A stretch of 64,000 bases of DNA from Catenuloplanes indicus. Its GTDB lineage: Bacteria > Actinomycetota > Actinomycetes > Mycobacteriales > Micromonosporaceae. The notes below the pieces were generated by a model. It was not told the DNA's origin. It saw only the letters and a program-made list of their open reading frames with translations, and made no database searches. The position numbers and the translations under genes are program-made. The stretch covers positions 3,720,001-3,784,000 of the forward strand of contig NZ_JAUSUZ010000001.1 in assembly GCF_030813715.1 (NCBI RefSeq), given 5' to 3'. This document shows, one piece after another, positions 6,665 through 15,258 of this stretch (its first letter is position 1; every line of letters starts with the position of its first letter).

Positions 6665-8989
6665 TTGGAGCCTATCCTGTCCGACCGTCGGCTCTCCCGG
6701 GAAGTGCCCCACCTCACCCCAGGTATATCCATCGACAGCGAGAAGTACCGTATCGCCGTGCGCCAGGATCGGGTCACCGTGCTGCAGCTCGCCATGTCCG
6801 GGTTGCTCACCGCACTGCTCGCGATCGCCATCAACGTCGCCACCGGCGGCCGGCTACCCGGCCCGTTCGCCGCGCTGGCCTGGCTCGCCTGGCCGATCGT
6901 CGCCGTGCTCGCGGTCGCGCTCATCGCGCTCTCCATCCGGCAACACCGGCTCGCCGGCGGTGGACAGACGTCGCACCGGCCGGCCGTCCCGGCGGAGCTG
7001 CCCCCGGCCCGCCCGATCCACGGCCGGGCCAGGGAACTCGCGGCGATCCGGAACGCACGCGCCCGTACCCCCGTGGTCGTGATCACCGGTGCGCCCGGCG
7101 CCGGCAAGACCGCGCTGGCCGTACGCGCCGCCCACGACCTGCGCCGGCATTACCCGGACGGGCAGCTCTACGCGGACCTGCGCGGCGCCGGGACCGTGGT
7201 CACACCGGACGCGGTGCTGGCCGCGTTCCTGCGCGCGCTCGGCGAGCCGGACACCGCCGCGCCACTGCCCGAGATCACCAACCGGTTCCGTACCGTCGTG
7301 GCGGGTCTGCGGTTGGTGATCGTGCTCGACGACGCGCTGGAGGAAGACCAGATCCTGCCGCTGCTGCCCGGCGGCACCGGAAGCCTGGTGCTGATCACCA
7401 GCCGCCGCCCGCTGACCGCCGGCCACCCGGTGCGGCTCGGCGGGCTCGGCCCCGGCGACGCCCGCGCACTGCTGTCCGCCACGGCCGGCCGTGCGCGGAT
7501 CACCGCCGACCCGGCCGGTACCGACCGGATCATCGCGGCCTGCGCCGGGCTGCCGCTCGCGGTGCAGCTCGCGGCTGCCCGGCTGCGCGACCGTCCGGCC
7601 TGGCGCCCGGGCGATCTCGCGGACCACCTGGACGACGACGCCCGGCGGCTCGGCGAACTGAAGCACGGCGACGCGGCGGTGCGCGCCACCTTCCACAGCG
7701 CCTACGACGGGCTGTCCGGCACGGACCGGCTGGTGTTCCGCCGGGCCGGCGCCCACCCCGGCACCGTCTTCGGCACCGGCGCGGCGGCAGCACTCACCGG
7801 GCTCGACGAGGCCACCGCCGGGGACGCGCTCGACCGGCTCACCGACGCGATGCTCGCGGACAGCCCGGCACCCGGCCGCTACCGGCTGCACGACCTGCTC
7901 CGTCTCTACGCCCGGGAGCTGTGCGACGACGACGCGGCCCTCGACCGGCTGCTCGACTGGCTGACCACGACGGCGGCACCGGGGGCATGGCGGGACCTGG
8001 AACTGGACAACGCGCTGGCCGCACTCGGCGAAGCGGTGCGCACCGGACGGTACGAGGCCGTGTCTGCGCTGGTGGAGAGGGTGCATCCGCTGCTGGACCG
8101 GACCGGCGACCACGTACACCGGCTACCGCTCTGGCAGGCCGGCGCCGCAGCCGCCGCCGCGCTCGGCGACGACCGACGGCGGGTCCGCGCGCTGCGCGAG
8201 ATCGCGCACTCGCACCACGATCTGGGCCGGCTCGACGCCGCCCTCGGTCCCGCGCGCGAGGCCCTGGACATCGCGGAACGGCTCGATGACCGGCGGGAGA
8301 TCGCCAGAGCCGCCCGGGAACTCGGTGAGGTACTGCGCGGCCGGCACGACTTCGGGCCGGCGGAGGAACACCTCCGGCGCGCGCTCGCTTTGTTCGAGGA
8401 GACCGGAACGCCGGAGGAGGGCATCGAGATCCGGTCGGCTCTCGGCACGCTCTACAACCTCACCGGACGGCCCGGCCTCGCCGTTGACCTGATCTCGGCG
8501 TCCGTCGGGCTGTTCGATCCGCCGTTCGGAGACCCCCGCCATGCCTGGGCCGTCCTGGGGCTCGGCACCTCTCACCGTATGCTCGGTGACCTGCCGCGTT
8601 CCGCCGGCCTCGTGCGCCTGTCCGCCACCTGGGCCGCGACGGCCGCCGACGACTACGTGCTCGGCTACTGTGCGCAGGAACTCGGGCTGATCGCCCGGGA
8701 GGAGCGCCGCTTCGCCGAGGCGGAGCAGGAGTTCCGCCGGATGCGCGACCTGCACCGGCGCATCCGGCACGACACCGGGGTCGCCACCGCCCACCATCAC
8801 CTTGGCGTCCTCGCCCACCGGCGCGGACGGCACCGGCACGCCCTCAGCGAGCTGACCGTCGCGATGGACCTGTTCGCCAGGCTCGGCAACACCGCCCGCC
8901 TCGACCGCAGCCGCGCCGCCCGTGCGGACGTTCTCGACGCGCTCGGCCGGCACGCCGAGGCGGCCGCGGACCGCGCCGCCGCGCGCTGA
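6665..8989 (+). CDS. membrane-anchored NB-ARC/TPR STAND ATPase
   Basis: A 774-residue protein. Two membrane helices lie at about residues 38-60 and 68-92. An NB-ARC ATPase follows with Walker A GAPGAGKTA (about 145), Walker B LVIVLDDAL, sensor LVLITSRRPL, and GLPLAV; then a winged helix with YRLHDLLRLYARE. The C-terminal third is helical TPR-like repeats. STAND ATPases of this build act as ligand-triggered switches; unlike SARP/AfsR proteins it lacks an N-terminal DNA-binding domain. The TTG at 6665 is the longest start, with AGGA very close; a GTG at 6703 is a possible alternative. It is divergent from the FMN reductase with a 35-base gap. Ligand unknown. Confidence 0.82.
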   Translation: MEPILSDRRLSREVPHLTPGISIDSEKYRIAVRQDRVTVLQLAMSGLLTALLAIAINVATGGRLPGPFAALAWLAWPIVAVLAVALIALSIRQHRLAGGGQTSHRPAVPAELPPARPIHGRARELAAIRNARARTPVVVITGAPGAGKTALAVRAAHDLRRHYPDGQLYADLRGAGTVVTPDAVLAAFLRALGEPDTAAPLPEITNRFRTVVAGLRLVIVLDDALEEDQILPLLPGGTGSLVLITSRRPLTAGHPVRLGGLGPGDARALLSATAGRARITADPAGTDRIIAACAGLPLAVQLAAARLRDRPAWRPGDLADHLDDDARRLGELKHGDAAVRATFHSAYDGLSGTDRLVFRRAGAHPGTVFGTGAAAALTGLDEATAGDALDRLTDAMLADSPAPGRYRLHDLLRLYARELCDDDAALDRLLDWLTTTAAPGAWRDLELDNALAALGEAVRTGRYEAVSALVERVHPLLDRTGDHVHRLPLWQAGAAAAAALGDDRRRVRALREIAHSHHDLGRLDAALGPAREALDIAERLDDRREIARAARELGEVLRGRHDFGPAEEHLRRALALFEETGTPEEGIEIRSALGTLYNLTGRPGLAVDLISASVGLFDPPFGDPRHAWAVLGLGTSHRMLGDLPRSAGLVRLSATWAATAADDYVLGYCAQELGLIAREERRFAEAEQEFRRMRDLHRRIRHDTGVATAHHHLGVLAHRRGRHRHALSELTVAMDLFARLGNTARLDRSRAARADVLDALGRHAEAAADRAAAR

Positions 8990-8990
8990 G

Positions 8991-9683
8991 CTACCAGGGC
9001 ACCTCGCCGTCCGCGCCGAGGAAGCGGGCGGTGGAACCGGACCGGACCGCGCGGACCACCACGGCCGCGCCGTCCGTGGCGCTGCGGGTGCCGGTGTGGT
9101 GGTTCAGGTCGGTGGCGCAGAGGCCCGGGTCGGCGGCGACGACCGTGATCGGGGTGTCGCGCAGGTCGGCCGCGTATGCCAGGGTCAGGCCGTTCAGCGC
9201 GGCCTTGGACGAGCTGTAGGACATCACCGGGATCCCGGCGCCCGGCGCGGACAGCAGCGTGAGCGAGCCGAGGCCGCTGGACACGTTCACGATCCGGCCG
9301 GCCGGGGAGCGGCGCAGCAGCGGCAGGAACGCGCGGGTCACCGTCACCACACCGAAGACGTTCACCTCGTACGCGGCCCGCAGGTCCTCGGCCGTCAGGT
9401 CGGCCGGACGGCCCCAGCCGGTCAGCACGCCCGCGTTGTTGACCAGCACGTCCAGGCGGCCGTACTCGTCCTCGACCCGGTTCGCCGCAGCGGTCACCGA
9501 CGCCGCGTCGGTGACGTCCAGCAGCACCGCCACCGCGCCGGCCGCCGTCGCCGCGGCCGCGCCCCGGCCGGCGTCCCGCGCGCCGAGCAGCACCGTCATC
9601 CCGGCCTCGGCGAGGCCGCGTGCCGTCTCAAGACCGATTCCCTTGTTGGCCCCGGTGATCAGGGCGATCCGTGCGTCATCCAT
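8991..9683 (-). CDS. SDR family oxidoreductase
   Basis: A 230-residue short-chain dehydrogenase. It shows the cofactor motif TGANKGIG, the structural NNAG, catalytic Ser in IVNVSSGLGS, and YSSSK with the catalytic Tyr and Lys. It resembles the carbonyl-reductase-like SDRs that actinomycetes carry next to MmyB-type regulators. The start is the ATG at 9683 giving MDDARIALITG. It converges with the STAND gene, the stops one base apart, and diverges from the XRE regulator at 9772, which probably controls it. Substrate unknown. Confidence 0.92.
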   Translation of the reverse strand: MDDARIALITGANKGIGLETARGLAEAGMTVLLGARDAGRGAAAATAAGAVAVLLDVTDAASVTAAANRVEDEYGRLDVLVNNAGVLTGWGRPADLTAEDLRAAYEVNVFGVVTVTRAFLPLLRRSPAGRIVNVSSGLGSLTLLSAPGAGIPVMSYSSSKAALNGLTLAYAADLRDTPITVVAADPGLCATDLNHHTGTRSATDGAAVVVRAVRSGSTARFLGADGEVPW

Positions 9684-9771
9684 GCCGGGCAGCCTGGGCC
9701 CGGATCGACGGCGGCGGAAGAGGACCGTGCAGTCCCTGGTTCGGCGCGGCCGCGACCGGCACGATGGCGGA

Positions 9772-10578
9772 ATGGACCGCCGTACCCTCGCCGACTTCCT
9801 GCGTGCCCGCCGTGCAGCGATCCGGCCGGACGTCATCGGCCCTCGACGGCGGACGCCGGGCCTGCGCCGGGAGGAGGTGGCGCGGCTCGCCGGCATGTCG
9901 GCCGACTACTACGTACGGCTGGAGCAGGCGCGCGGTCCGCGGCCGTCGCGGCAGGTGCTGACCGCGCTCGCCCGCGCGCTGCGGCTGACCGGCAGCGAGC
10001 GGGCGCACCTGTTCGCACTGGTGGACATGGCGGCGGACGTACCGGAAGGGCCGTCCCAGGACGTACCCGTGGGCATCGTGCATTTGATCGATCGCTTGGA
10101 CGACACGCCCGCGTTCGTGATCGACGCGGTGCATACGCTGCTGGCCTGGAACCGCATGGCGGTGGCGCTGCTGTGCGACCCGATGATCTGGGCGCCCGAG
10201 GACCGGAACCTGATCTGGCAGCTGTTCAGCAGTCCGCTCACCGACTTCGGTGACCCGCAGGTGGACGCGCACGCCCGGCAGTGCCTGGCGGACCTGCGCC
10301 GAGCCGCCGCCCGTTACCCGGACAGCCCGGTCGTGACCGGCCTGATCACCCGGCTGCGCGGCACCGGCGACGGGTTCGCGCGGCGGTGGGACGGCTATCC
10401 GGTCGACCCGCCGCGCGTCACGTCCATCAAGCGGATCCCGCACCCGGTCGTCGGCGACCTGGACCTGGACTGCCAGACCGTGGACATCACCGACCGCGAC
10501 CAGCGCCTGATCCTCTACACCGCGGTCCCCGGCAGCTCATCGCACGCGGCACTGCGGGCGCTCAGCGACTCGCCGTGA
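9772..10578 (+). CDS. MmyB-type XRE regulator
   Basis: A 268-residue regulator. The N-terminal helix-turn-helix reads LADFLRARRAAI, LRREEVARLAGMSADYYVRLEQARG, the signature of the MmyB-like family. The C-terminal ligand domain contains PAFVIDAVHTLLAWNRMAVAL and ends YTAVPGSSSHAALRAL. In this family the C-terminal domain is thought to bind a lipid or small hydrophobic ligand. The start at ATG 9772 has GGCGG just upstream; it is divergent from the SDR gene across 88 bases, the usual target arrangement. Confidence 0.92.
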   Translation: MDRRTLADFLRARRAAIRPDVIGPRRRTPGLRREEVARLAGMSADYYVRLEQARGPRPSRQVLTALARALRLTGSERAHLFALVDMAADVPEGPSQDVPVGIVHLIDRLDDTPAFVIDAVHTLLAWNRMAVALLCDPMIWAPEDRNLIWQLFSSPLTDFGDPQVDAHARQCLADLRRAAARYPDSPVVTGLITRLRGTGDGFARRWDGYPVDPPRVTSIKRIPHPVVGDLDLDCQTVDITDRDQRLILYTAVPGSSSHAALRALSDSP

Positions 10579-10787
10579 CCCGTGTTGCCGATCTCTGGAT
10601 TTCGCGACGACCGGAGACACCGGCTCGTCCGGCGAGGAGAGCACGGTGGAGATCGGAGCCGCCGGAACCGATTCCATCGCTACGGCGTCCCCCCGTGGAG
10701 CGCATCCTCGGTGGGGCCGGCAGCCACGGCTTACAGCGCGATTCTCGATCACCGTGTCGCTGGACGGCCGCCGATCGACGGCCGGGC

Positions 10788-11954
10788 TCAGGCCGGTACG
10801 TGGCCTCGCCTCGGCCGCCGGCGAATTGTCGTTCGCATTCGGACGAACGTGTCCGCCATCGGAAATGCCAGGTGGATCGCCGCGCGGTAGAGCAGTGGGC
10901 CGGCCAGGCGGCGTTGCCAGCGGAGGGCGGGGCGGGCCTCGTCGACGGCGGGTGGGGCGTAGGTGAGCAGGCGAGGCTGGTAGGCGGGAAGGTCGCCGGT
11001 GGCGAGATCGTGGGCGAGGTGAGCGGCGTCCAGGATGGCGGTGCCGGCGCCGGCGCCGGCGGTCGGCGGCATCGGGTGGATGGCGTCGCCGAGCAGCGTG
11101 ACCGGGCCGGGCGGCCAGGGCTGCAGCGCCGCGGGGAAGTAGAACGGGAACGCGGCGACGCTGCCCGGCTCGGCGCGGTCGACCAGCGTGTGGAAGTCGG
11201 GGGTCCAGCGGGCGGTCAGTCGGTGCACCAGCTCCGTGAGGTCAGGGCCGGCCGAGGTGAGCGGCGCCGCCACCGACCACACCAGGTAGGGGTCCTCGGC
11301 GGCCGGGTCGTCACCGGCGTGGTCGTGCAGCGCGAGGAACGCGCCGATGCCGCCGGGGCCGAGCATGAAGGCGAGGCCGTGCCGGAGGTCGGGCGGGATG
11401 CGCTGCGGCAGCCGGGAGCGGCCGGCGATGCCGATGATGCCGGAGCGGACCGCGGTGGGGCGGCCCACCCACCGGGCGGCGATCCGCGATCCGGTGCCGT
11501 CCGCGGCGACCAGCAGGCTCACCTCGTCGCCGGTGGACAGCGTGACCGAGTCACCGGCGACGTCGAAGCCGGTTACCGGCGTACCCCAGCGGATCTTGGA
11601 GTCGAGACCGCGGGCGAGGACGGTCCGCAGCGGGCGGCGGCCGATCATCAGGATCTCCCGGTCGTGGGTGATCGGGATTCGCAGGCGCGGCCGGCCCCGG
11701 TGATCGAGCACGGTGAACCGGCGGAACGAGGACGCGCCGGCACCACAGGCACGCAGCGCGCGCACGGAGGACTCCGGCAGCACGGCCGCGAGCACGGCGA
11801 ACGCGTCCTCGGTCAGGTGCAGCCGGTATCCGGCGGTGTCGGCCGGGCCGGCGTCGCGGTCGTAGACGACGCAGTCGACGCCCCGGCGGGTCAGCGCGTG
11901 CGCGAGCGTCAGCCCGCCGATGCCGGCCCCGACGATGCCCACGCGCTGCGTCAT
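10788..11954 (-). CDS. FAD-dependent monooxygenase
   Basis: A 388-residue class A flavoprotein monooxygenase. It has the dinucleotide motif VGIVGAGIGGLTLA at the N-terminus, a middle VAADGTGSRIA (DG motif) and the GD motif LLGDAIHPMPPTAGAGAG that binds the FAD ribityl chain. It should hydroxylate or epoxidise an aromatic or hydrophobic substrate using NAD(P)H and O2. The gene lies 23 bases downstream of the hydrolase on the same strand and may share its TetR-controlled promoter. Substrate unknown. The 209 bases downstream hold nothing recognisable. Confidence 0.92.
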   Translation of the reverse strand: MTQRVGIVGAGIGGLTLAHALTRRGVDCVVYDRDAGPADTAGYRLHLTEDAFAVLAAVLPESSVRALRACGAGASSFRRFTVLDHRGRPRLRIPITHDREILMIGRRPLRTVLARGLDSKIRWGTPVTGFDVAGDSVTLSTGDEVSLLVAADGTGSRIAARWVGRPTAVRSGIIGIAGRSRLPQRIPPDLRHGLAFMLGPGGIGAFLALHDHAGDDPAAEDPYLVWSVAAPLTSAGPDLTELVHRLTARWTPDFHTLVDRAEPGSVAAFPFYFPAALQPWPPGPVTLLGDAIHPMPPTAGAGAGTAILDAAHLAHDLATGDLPAYQPRLLTYAPPAVDEARPALRWQRRLAGPLLYRAAIHLAFPMADTFVRMRTTIRRRPRRGHVPA

Positions 11955-11977
11955 GGTTCCAGCATGCGGCAGCGGGA

Positions 11978-12928
11978 TCAGGGCAGGAAGGCCGCGATGT
12001 CGGCGGCGATCTCGGCCGGGTGTTCACCGTTGATCGCGTGTGACGCCTCCGGGTAGATCTTGACGGTGGCGGCCGGGAGCAGGCGCCGGGCGGTGTCCGC
12101 CGCGGCGGCCGCGTCGTGCACGCGGGACTTCCCGGCCAACAGCAGCAGCACCGGTGCGGCGACGCCGCGCACCTGGTCGTCGGACGGGCGGACCGGGGCG
12201 GACAGCTTGACCGTGTAGGCCTGCAAGCCCGCCTCGATCATGCGGGCGACCGGCTCGTCCTCGACCGGCGCGCCGTTCGCGGTCCAGCTGGCGAAGCCGT
12301 CCCGCCAGGCGCGCGGCGCCCACCGGAACGCGACCGGGATCGAGCGCAGCACCACGCCGAACGACAGATCGCCGAAGACCAGGATCGGGTCGAGCAGGAT
12401 GACGCTCGCGATCTTCTCCGGGTGGTGAACGGCAAGGTTCATCGCGGTCCACCCGCCGAACGACAGGCCGCACAGGTGGATTCGTGGCTCGGGCAGCGCG
12501 AGCAGCACCTCGTGCAGCCAGCGTGCGTGGTCGGCGGTGGTGGCGACCGGCCGCTGCTGGACGCTCATGCCGGGCTCGCCGAGCAGGTCGACGGTGTAGA
12601 CACCGCGCTGCCGCAGCAGGGACGGCAGGTTGCCGGCCCAGACCGGGGACGCGGACGCACGGCCGGGCAGGAGCAGCAGCGGCACGGCGGCCGGGTCAGC
12701 GCCGGTGAAGTGGTAGACGCGGACCACGCCGTACCCGGTGCGGATGTCGGCGGTCCGGTCCGGCGCGGGCATGCCGGCCATCGCCTCGCGGTAGGCACCG
12801 GTGAAGCGGTCGGCCGCCGCCGCGGAGACGAAGTAGCCGACCGGCGCCGGGTCGCGCAGCGCGTAGGCGACCACGGCCGCGATCACCGCGATGCCGGCGA
12901 GGACGGGAACGAGCACCTTCCTAACCAT
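11978..12928 (-). CDS. membrane-anchored alpha/beta hydrolase
   Basis: A 316-residue alpha/beta hydrolase with a single N-terminal membrane helix (VLVPVLAGIAVIAAVVAY), so it is probably extracytoplasmic and tethered. The nucleophile elbow is GLSFGG, preceded by a GRASASPVWAGN oxyanion region. The catalytic histidine is likely in EASHAINGEHP and the acid before VHDAAAAAD. The start at 12928 is immediately followed upstream by a perfect inverted repeat (12931-12946) in the gap shared with the divergent TetR gene, so it is very likely repressed by that regulator. Probable operon with the FAD monooxygenase. Substrate unknown. Confidence 0.88.
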   Translation of the reverse strand: MVRKVLVPVLAGIAVIAAVVAYALRDPAPVGYFVSAAAADRFTGAYREAMAGMPAPDRTADIRTGYGVVRVYHFTGADPAAVPLLLLPGRASASPVWAGNLPSLLRQRGVYTVDLLGEPGMSVQQRPVATTADHARWLHEVLLALPEPRIHLCGLSFGGWTAMNLAVHHPEKIASVILLDPILVFGDLSFGVVLRSIPVAFRWAPRAWRDGFASWTANGAPVEDEPVARMIEAGLQAYTVKLSAPVRPSDDQVRGVAAPVLLLLAGKSRVHDAAAAADTARRLLPAATVKIYPEASHAINGEHPAEIAADIAAFLP

Positions 12929-12930
12929 GA

Positions 12931-12946
12931 GGTCAGATTACTGACC
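12931..12946. promoter_or_regulatory. TetR operator palindrome
   Basis: GGTCAG-ATTA-CTGACC is a perfect 6-4-6 inverted repeat in the 66-base gap between the divergent hydrolase and TetR genes. It begins two bases from the hydrolase start codon, so a bound repressor would cover its ribosome site or promoter. A half site GTCAG recurs at 12972. Confidence 0.75.
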
Positions 12947-12994
12947 GCCTGGTAGAAAATTCAACCGCAAAGTCAGATCGGGTACGGTGTTCGC

Positions 12995-13579
12995 GTGCCA
13001 GCCAAGAACGCCAGCAAGCCGCTCACCCTCACCGAGCAGGCACGACGCGCACAGTTGATCGGTGTCGCCATCGACGCGGTGGCCGCGCACGGCTACGCCG
13101 GGACGTCACTGGCCCGGATCGCCGAGGCGGCCGGCATCTCCAAGGCCGCGGTGCTCTACCACTTCCCGTCCAAGGACGCGGTGGTCCAGGCGGCCTACGC
13201 GACGGTGCTGGAGTCACTGATCGCGCACGTCGGCGCCGCGGTCGAGCCGCACACCGGCGGGGACGCGGTCGAGGCCTACATCCGCGCCCTGGTCGGCTAC
13301 CTGCGCCTGCACCCGGGCCACACCCGCATGATCATCGAGTCGCTGGTCGCGGAGACGGCTCCGCCGGCCGGCCCGAACCGGCACGAGACCGTGGCCGCGC
13401 TGCTCACCGCCGCCGCGGAGGCCGGCGACTACCGGCGCGGCATCGACCCGGGGCTCGTGGCCGTGATCGTCAACGGCGCCATCGACGCGATCGTCTCCAC
13501 CGGCCTGTCCGACCCCGGCTTCGACACCGCCCAGGCCGCGGACGAACTGATCCGCATGCTGAGCCGCACGTTCCGTTAG
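12995..13579 (+). CDS. TetR/AcrR family regulator
   Basis: A 194-residue TetR repressor. The N-terminal DNA-binding domain contains AAHGYAGTSLARIAEAAGISKAAVLYHFPSKD with the usual helix-turn-helix and Y-F-x-K ending; the rest is the helical ligand-binding and dimer domain. The start is GTG 12995. It is divergent from the hydrolase across a gap with a perfect operator-like palindrome, which fits autoregulation and control of the hydrolase/monooxygenase pair. Its stop overlaps by four bases the stop of the convergent phosphodiesterase gene. Confidence 0.93.
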   Translation: MPAKNASKPLTLTEQARRAQLIGVAIDAVAAHGYAGTSLARIAEAAGISKAAVLYHFPSKDAVVQAAYATVLESLIAHVGAAVEPHTGGDAVEAYIRALVGYLRLHPGHTRMIIESLVAETAPPAGPNRHETVAALLTAAAEAGDYRRGIDPGLVAVIVNGAIDAIVSTGLSDPGFDTAQAADELIRMLSRTFR

Positions 13580-14067
13580 AGGTTGTGCAGCTCCACGTCA
13601 CCGAGCATGCCGGTGTCGATCACCGCGGTCATGAACGTGCGGAACGGCTGCCGGCGCCGGTCCGTCGGGCTACCCGGGTTGAGCAGCCGCAGCCCACCCG
13701 GCGCGGTCGTGTCCCACGGGATGTGCGAATGCCCGAAGACCAGCACGTCCACGTCCGGATACGCGGCCGCGCACCGTGCCTCGCGGCCTTTCGCGTCCCC
13801 GGTCTCGTGCACCACCGCAAACCGCACGCCGTCCAGCTCGGCCCGCGCGACCTCGGGCAGCCGGGCCCGCAGCGCCGCGCCGTCGTTGTTGCCGTAGCAC
13901 GCGATCAGCCGCCGCGACCGCCCTTCCAGCGCGTTCAGCAGCGGCACGTCCACCCAGTCACCCGCGTGCAGCACCACATCCGCCGCGTCCACCGCCGCCC
14001 ACACCTCGGGCGGCAGATCCTTGGCCCGCTTCGGCACGTGCGTGTCCGCCAGCAGCACCAGACGCAT
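13576..14067 (-). CDS. YfcE/MJ0936-type metallophosphoesterase
   Basis: A 163-residue calcineurin-like phosphodiesterase of the YfcE type. Metal-binding motifs appear in order: LLADTHVPK (D-x-H), HAGDWVD (GD), GNNDG (GN-x-D), and GHSHIP (GH-x-H). Such enzymes hydrolyse phosphodiesters or phosphomonoesters with two divalent metals; the physiological substrate is unknown. The ATG at 14067 is used because the protein then begins with the first family strand MRLVLLADTH and GGGGG precedes it. Upstream is the repeat-containing gap 14068-14356. Confidence 0.9.
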   Translation of the reverse strand: MRLVLLADTHVPKRAKDLPPEVWAAVDAADVVLHAGDWVDVPLLNALEGRSRRLIACYGNNDGAALRARLPEVARAELDGVRFAVVHETGDAKGREARCAAAYPDVDVLVFGHSHIPWDTTAPGGLRLLNPGSPTDRRRQPFRTFMTAVIDTGMLGDVELHNL

Positions 14068-14106
14068 GGCCTCACCCCCGCATCGACGATCACATCCCGG
14101 AAGCGG

Positions 14107-14314
14107 ATTTTCCCGCTTCCGGCGTGGTGCGGCCCGCATGCTCCCGCGGGCACCGGTCCAATGCCGGTCGTGGGACGGCGGGAAGTCGCATGCTTTTCTC
14201 CGGCGCCGTGGGGAACCGGCTCCGATGCCGGGCGGCAAGCGGAGCTGCCAGCGGAGTCTTGGCGGGCGGCGAGGTCGGCCCGCTCCGCGCATGCGGGCCG
14301 CACCACGCCGGAAG
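14107..14314. repeat. dispersed extragenic repeat, inverted pair C and D
   Basis: Copy C (14107-14170, forward) and copy D (14285-14320, reverse) form a perfect 25-bp inverted repeat: 14116-14140 against 14290-14314, beginning CTTCCGGCGTGG and ending GGCCCGCATG, with about 150 bases between. Copy C also carries the family 19-mer at 14140-14158; copy D lacks it. The pair fills most of the 289-base gap between two leftward genes and could form a long stem in RNA or single-stranded DNA. Confidence 0.75.
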
Positions 14315-14356
14315 TGGGAAGAGCAGAAGTTGAAAGGTTGTCCTCGCGGGATGTGT

Positions 14357-15211
14357 CTATGGCAGCGCGGCCTGGACCCGGCCGTCGACCACGCGGGAGC
14401 GCAGCAGGGGCTGGTCGTTGGCGGAGGGGCCGCGGACCACGGCGCCGTCGGCGAGGCGGAATGTGCTGCCGTGCCAGGGGCAGACCACGCACGCGGCACC
14501 GCCGATCTCGGTGATCTCGCCGTCGCCGAGGGGGCCCGTCTGGTGGGCGCAGCGCTCCATCATCACGGTGACCTTGTCGCCGACGCGTGTGATCAGGACC
14601 GGGACCTCGCCGATCCGGGCGACCTCGGGGCGGTTCTCGGTCAGCTCGTCCCAGCCGTAGACGTCGTGCCAACCGTCGTCGATCTGCCGGAGGTACGGCT
14701 CGGCCTGGTTGACGGCGGCGGCCTGGCGGAAGCTCAGGTGCCCGCCGACGTAGGCGCCGAGGCCGGCCGCGGCCAGGCCGGTGTACGCGAGCGTGCGCCC
14801 GAGCCGGTGATTGCCGGACAGTCGCGCGGCGAACGAGCCGGCGTAGAAGCCGAGCGCGATCATGTTCGCGCCCGCGTGCACCAGGCCGACGCGGCGCTGT
14901 TCCCGGGACTGCTCGGACCAGTCGGTGACGCCGGCGGCCGCGGCCGGGAGCGCGGCGGCCGTGCCCACGCCGACCAGGATCGTCGCGGCGCGCTCGGTGC
15001 CGGGCAACGCGTCCAGCACGGCCGTGCTCATCCAGGCTCCGACCGGCAGCTGCACGGCGACCGGGTGCAGCGGATGCCCGAGCCCGACGCCGTGCAGCAG
15101 ATCCTTGAGCCGCCGCGGCAGCGTGGCCCGGACGCCGCGCTGCAGCGGATCACCCGCGCGGTCCAGCTCCCCGGTCTTCTCGACGCGTTCCAGCAGTCTC
15201 TGCAGCACCAT
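14357..15211 (-). CDS. Rieske 2Fe-2S membrane protein with DUF2231 domain
   Basis: A 284-residue fusion. The N-terminal half is a DUF2231-type membrane domain (GHPLHPVAVQLPVGAWM, then several hydrophobic helices). The C-terminal 100 residues are a Rieske ferredoxin domain with CAHQTGPL and CPWHGSTFRL, the two Cys-His pairs that bind a 2Fe-2S cluster. It probably passes electrons at the cytoplasmic membrane; the partner is unknown. The Met at 15211 is chosen because upstream in-frame sequence overlaps the next gene and does not look coding. It lies 47 bases downstream of the lipoprotein gene on the same strand. Confidence 0.9.
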   Translation of the reverse strand: MVLQRLLERVEKTGELDRAGDPLQRGVRATLPRRLKDLLHGVGLGHPLHPVAVQLPVGAWMSTAVLDALPGTERAATILVGVGTAAALPAAAAGVTDWSEQSREQRRVGLVHAGANMIALGFYAGSFAARLSGNHRLGRTLAYTGLAAAGLGAYVGGHLSFRQAAAVNQAEPYLRQIDDGWHDVYGWDELTENRPEVARIGEVPVLITRVGDKVTVMMERCAHQTGPLGDGEITEIGGAACVVCPWHGSTFRLADGAVVRGPSANDQPLLRSRVVDGRVQAALP

Positions 15212-15258
15212 GTCGCAGGGATGCCCGGCACGGCGGCCCGCAAACACGTGTCCGGCGG

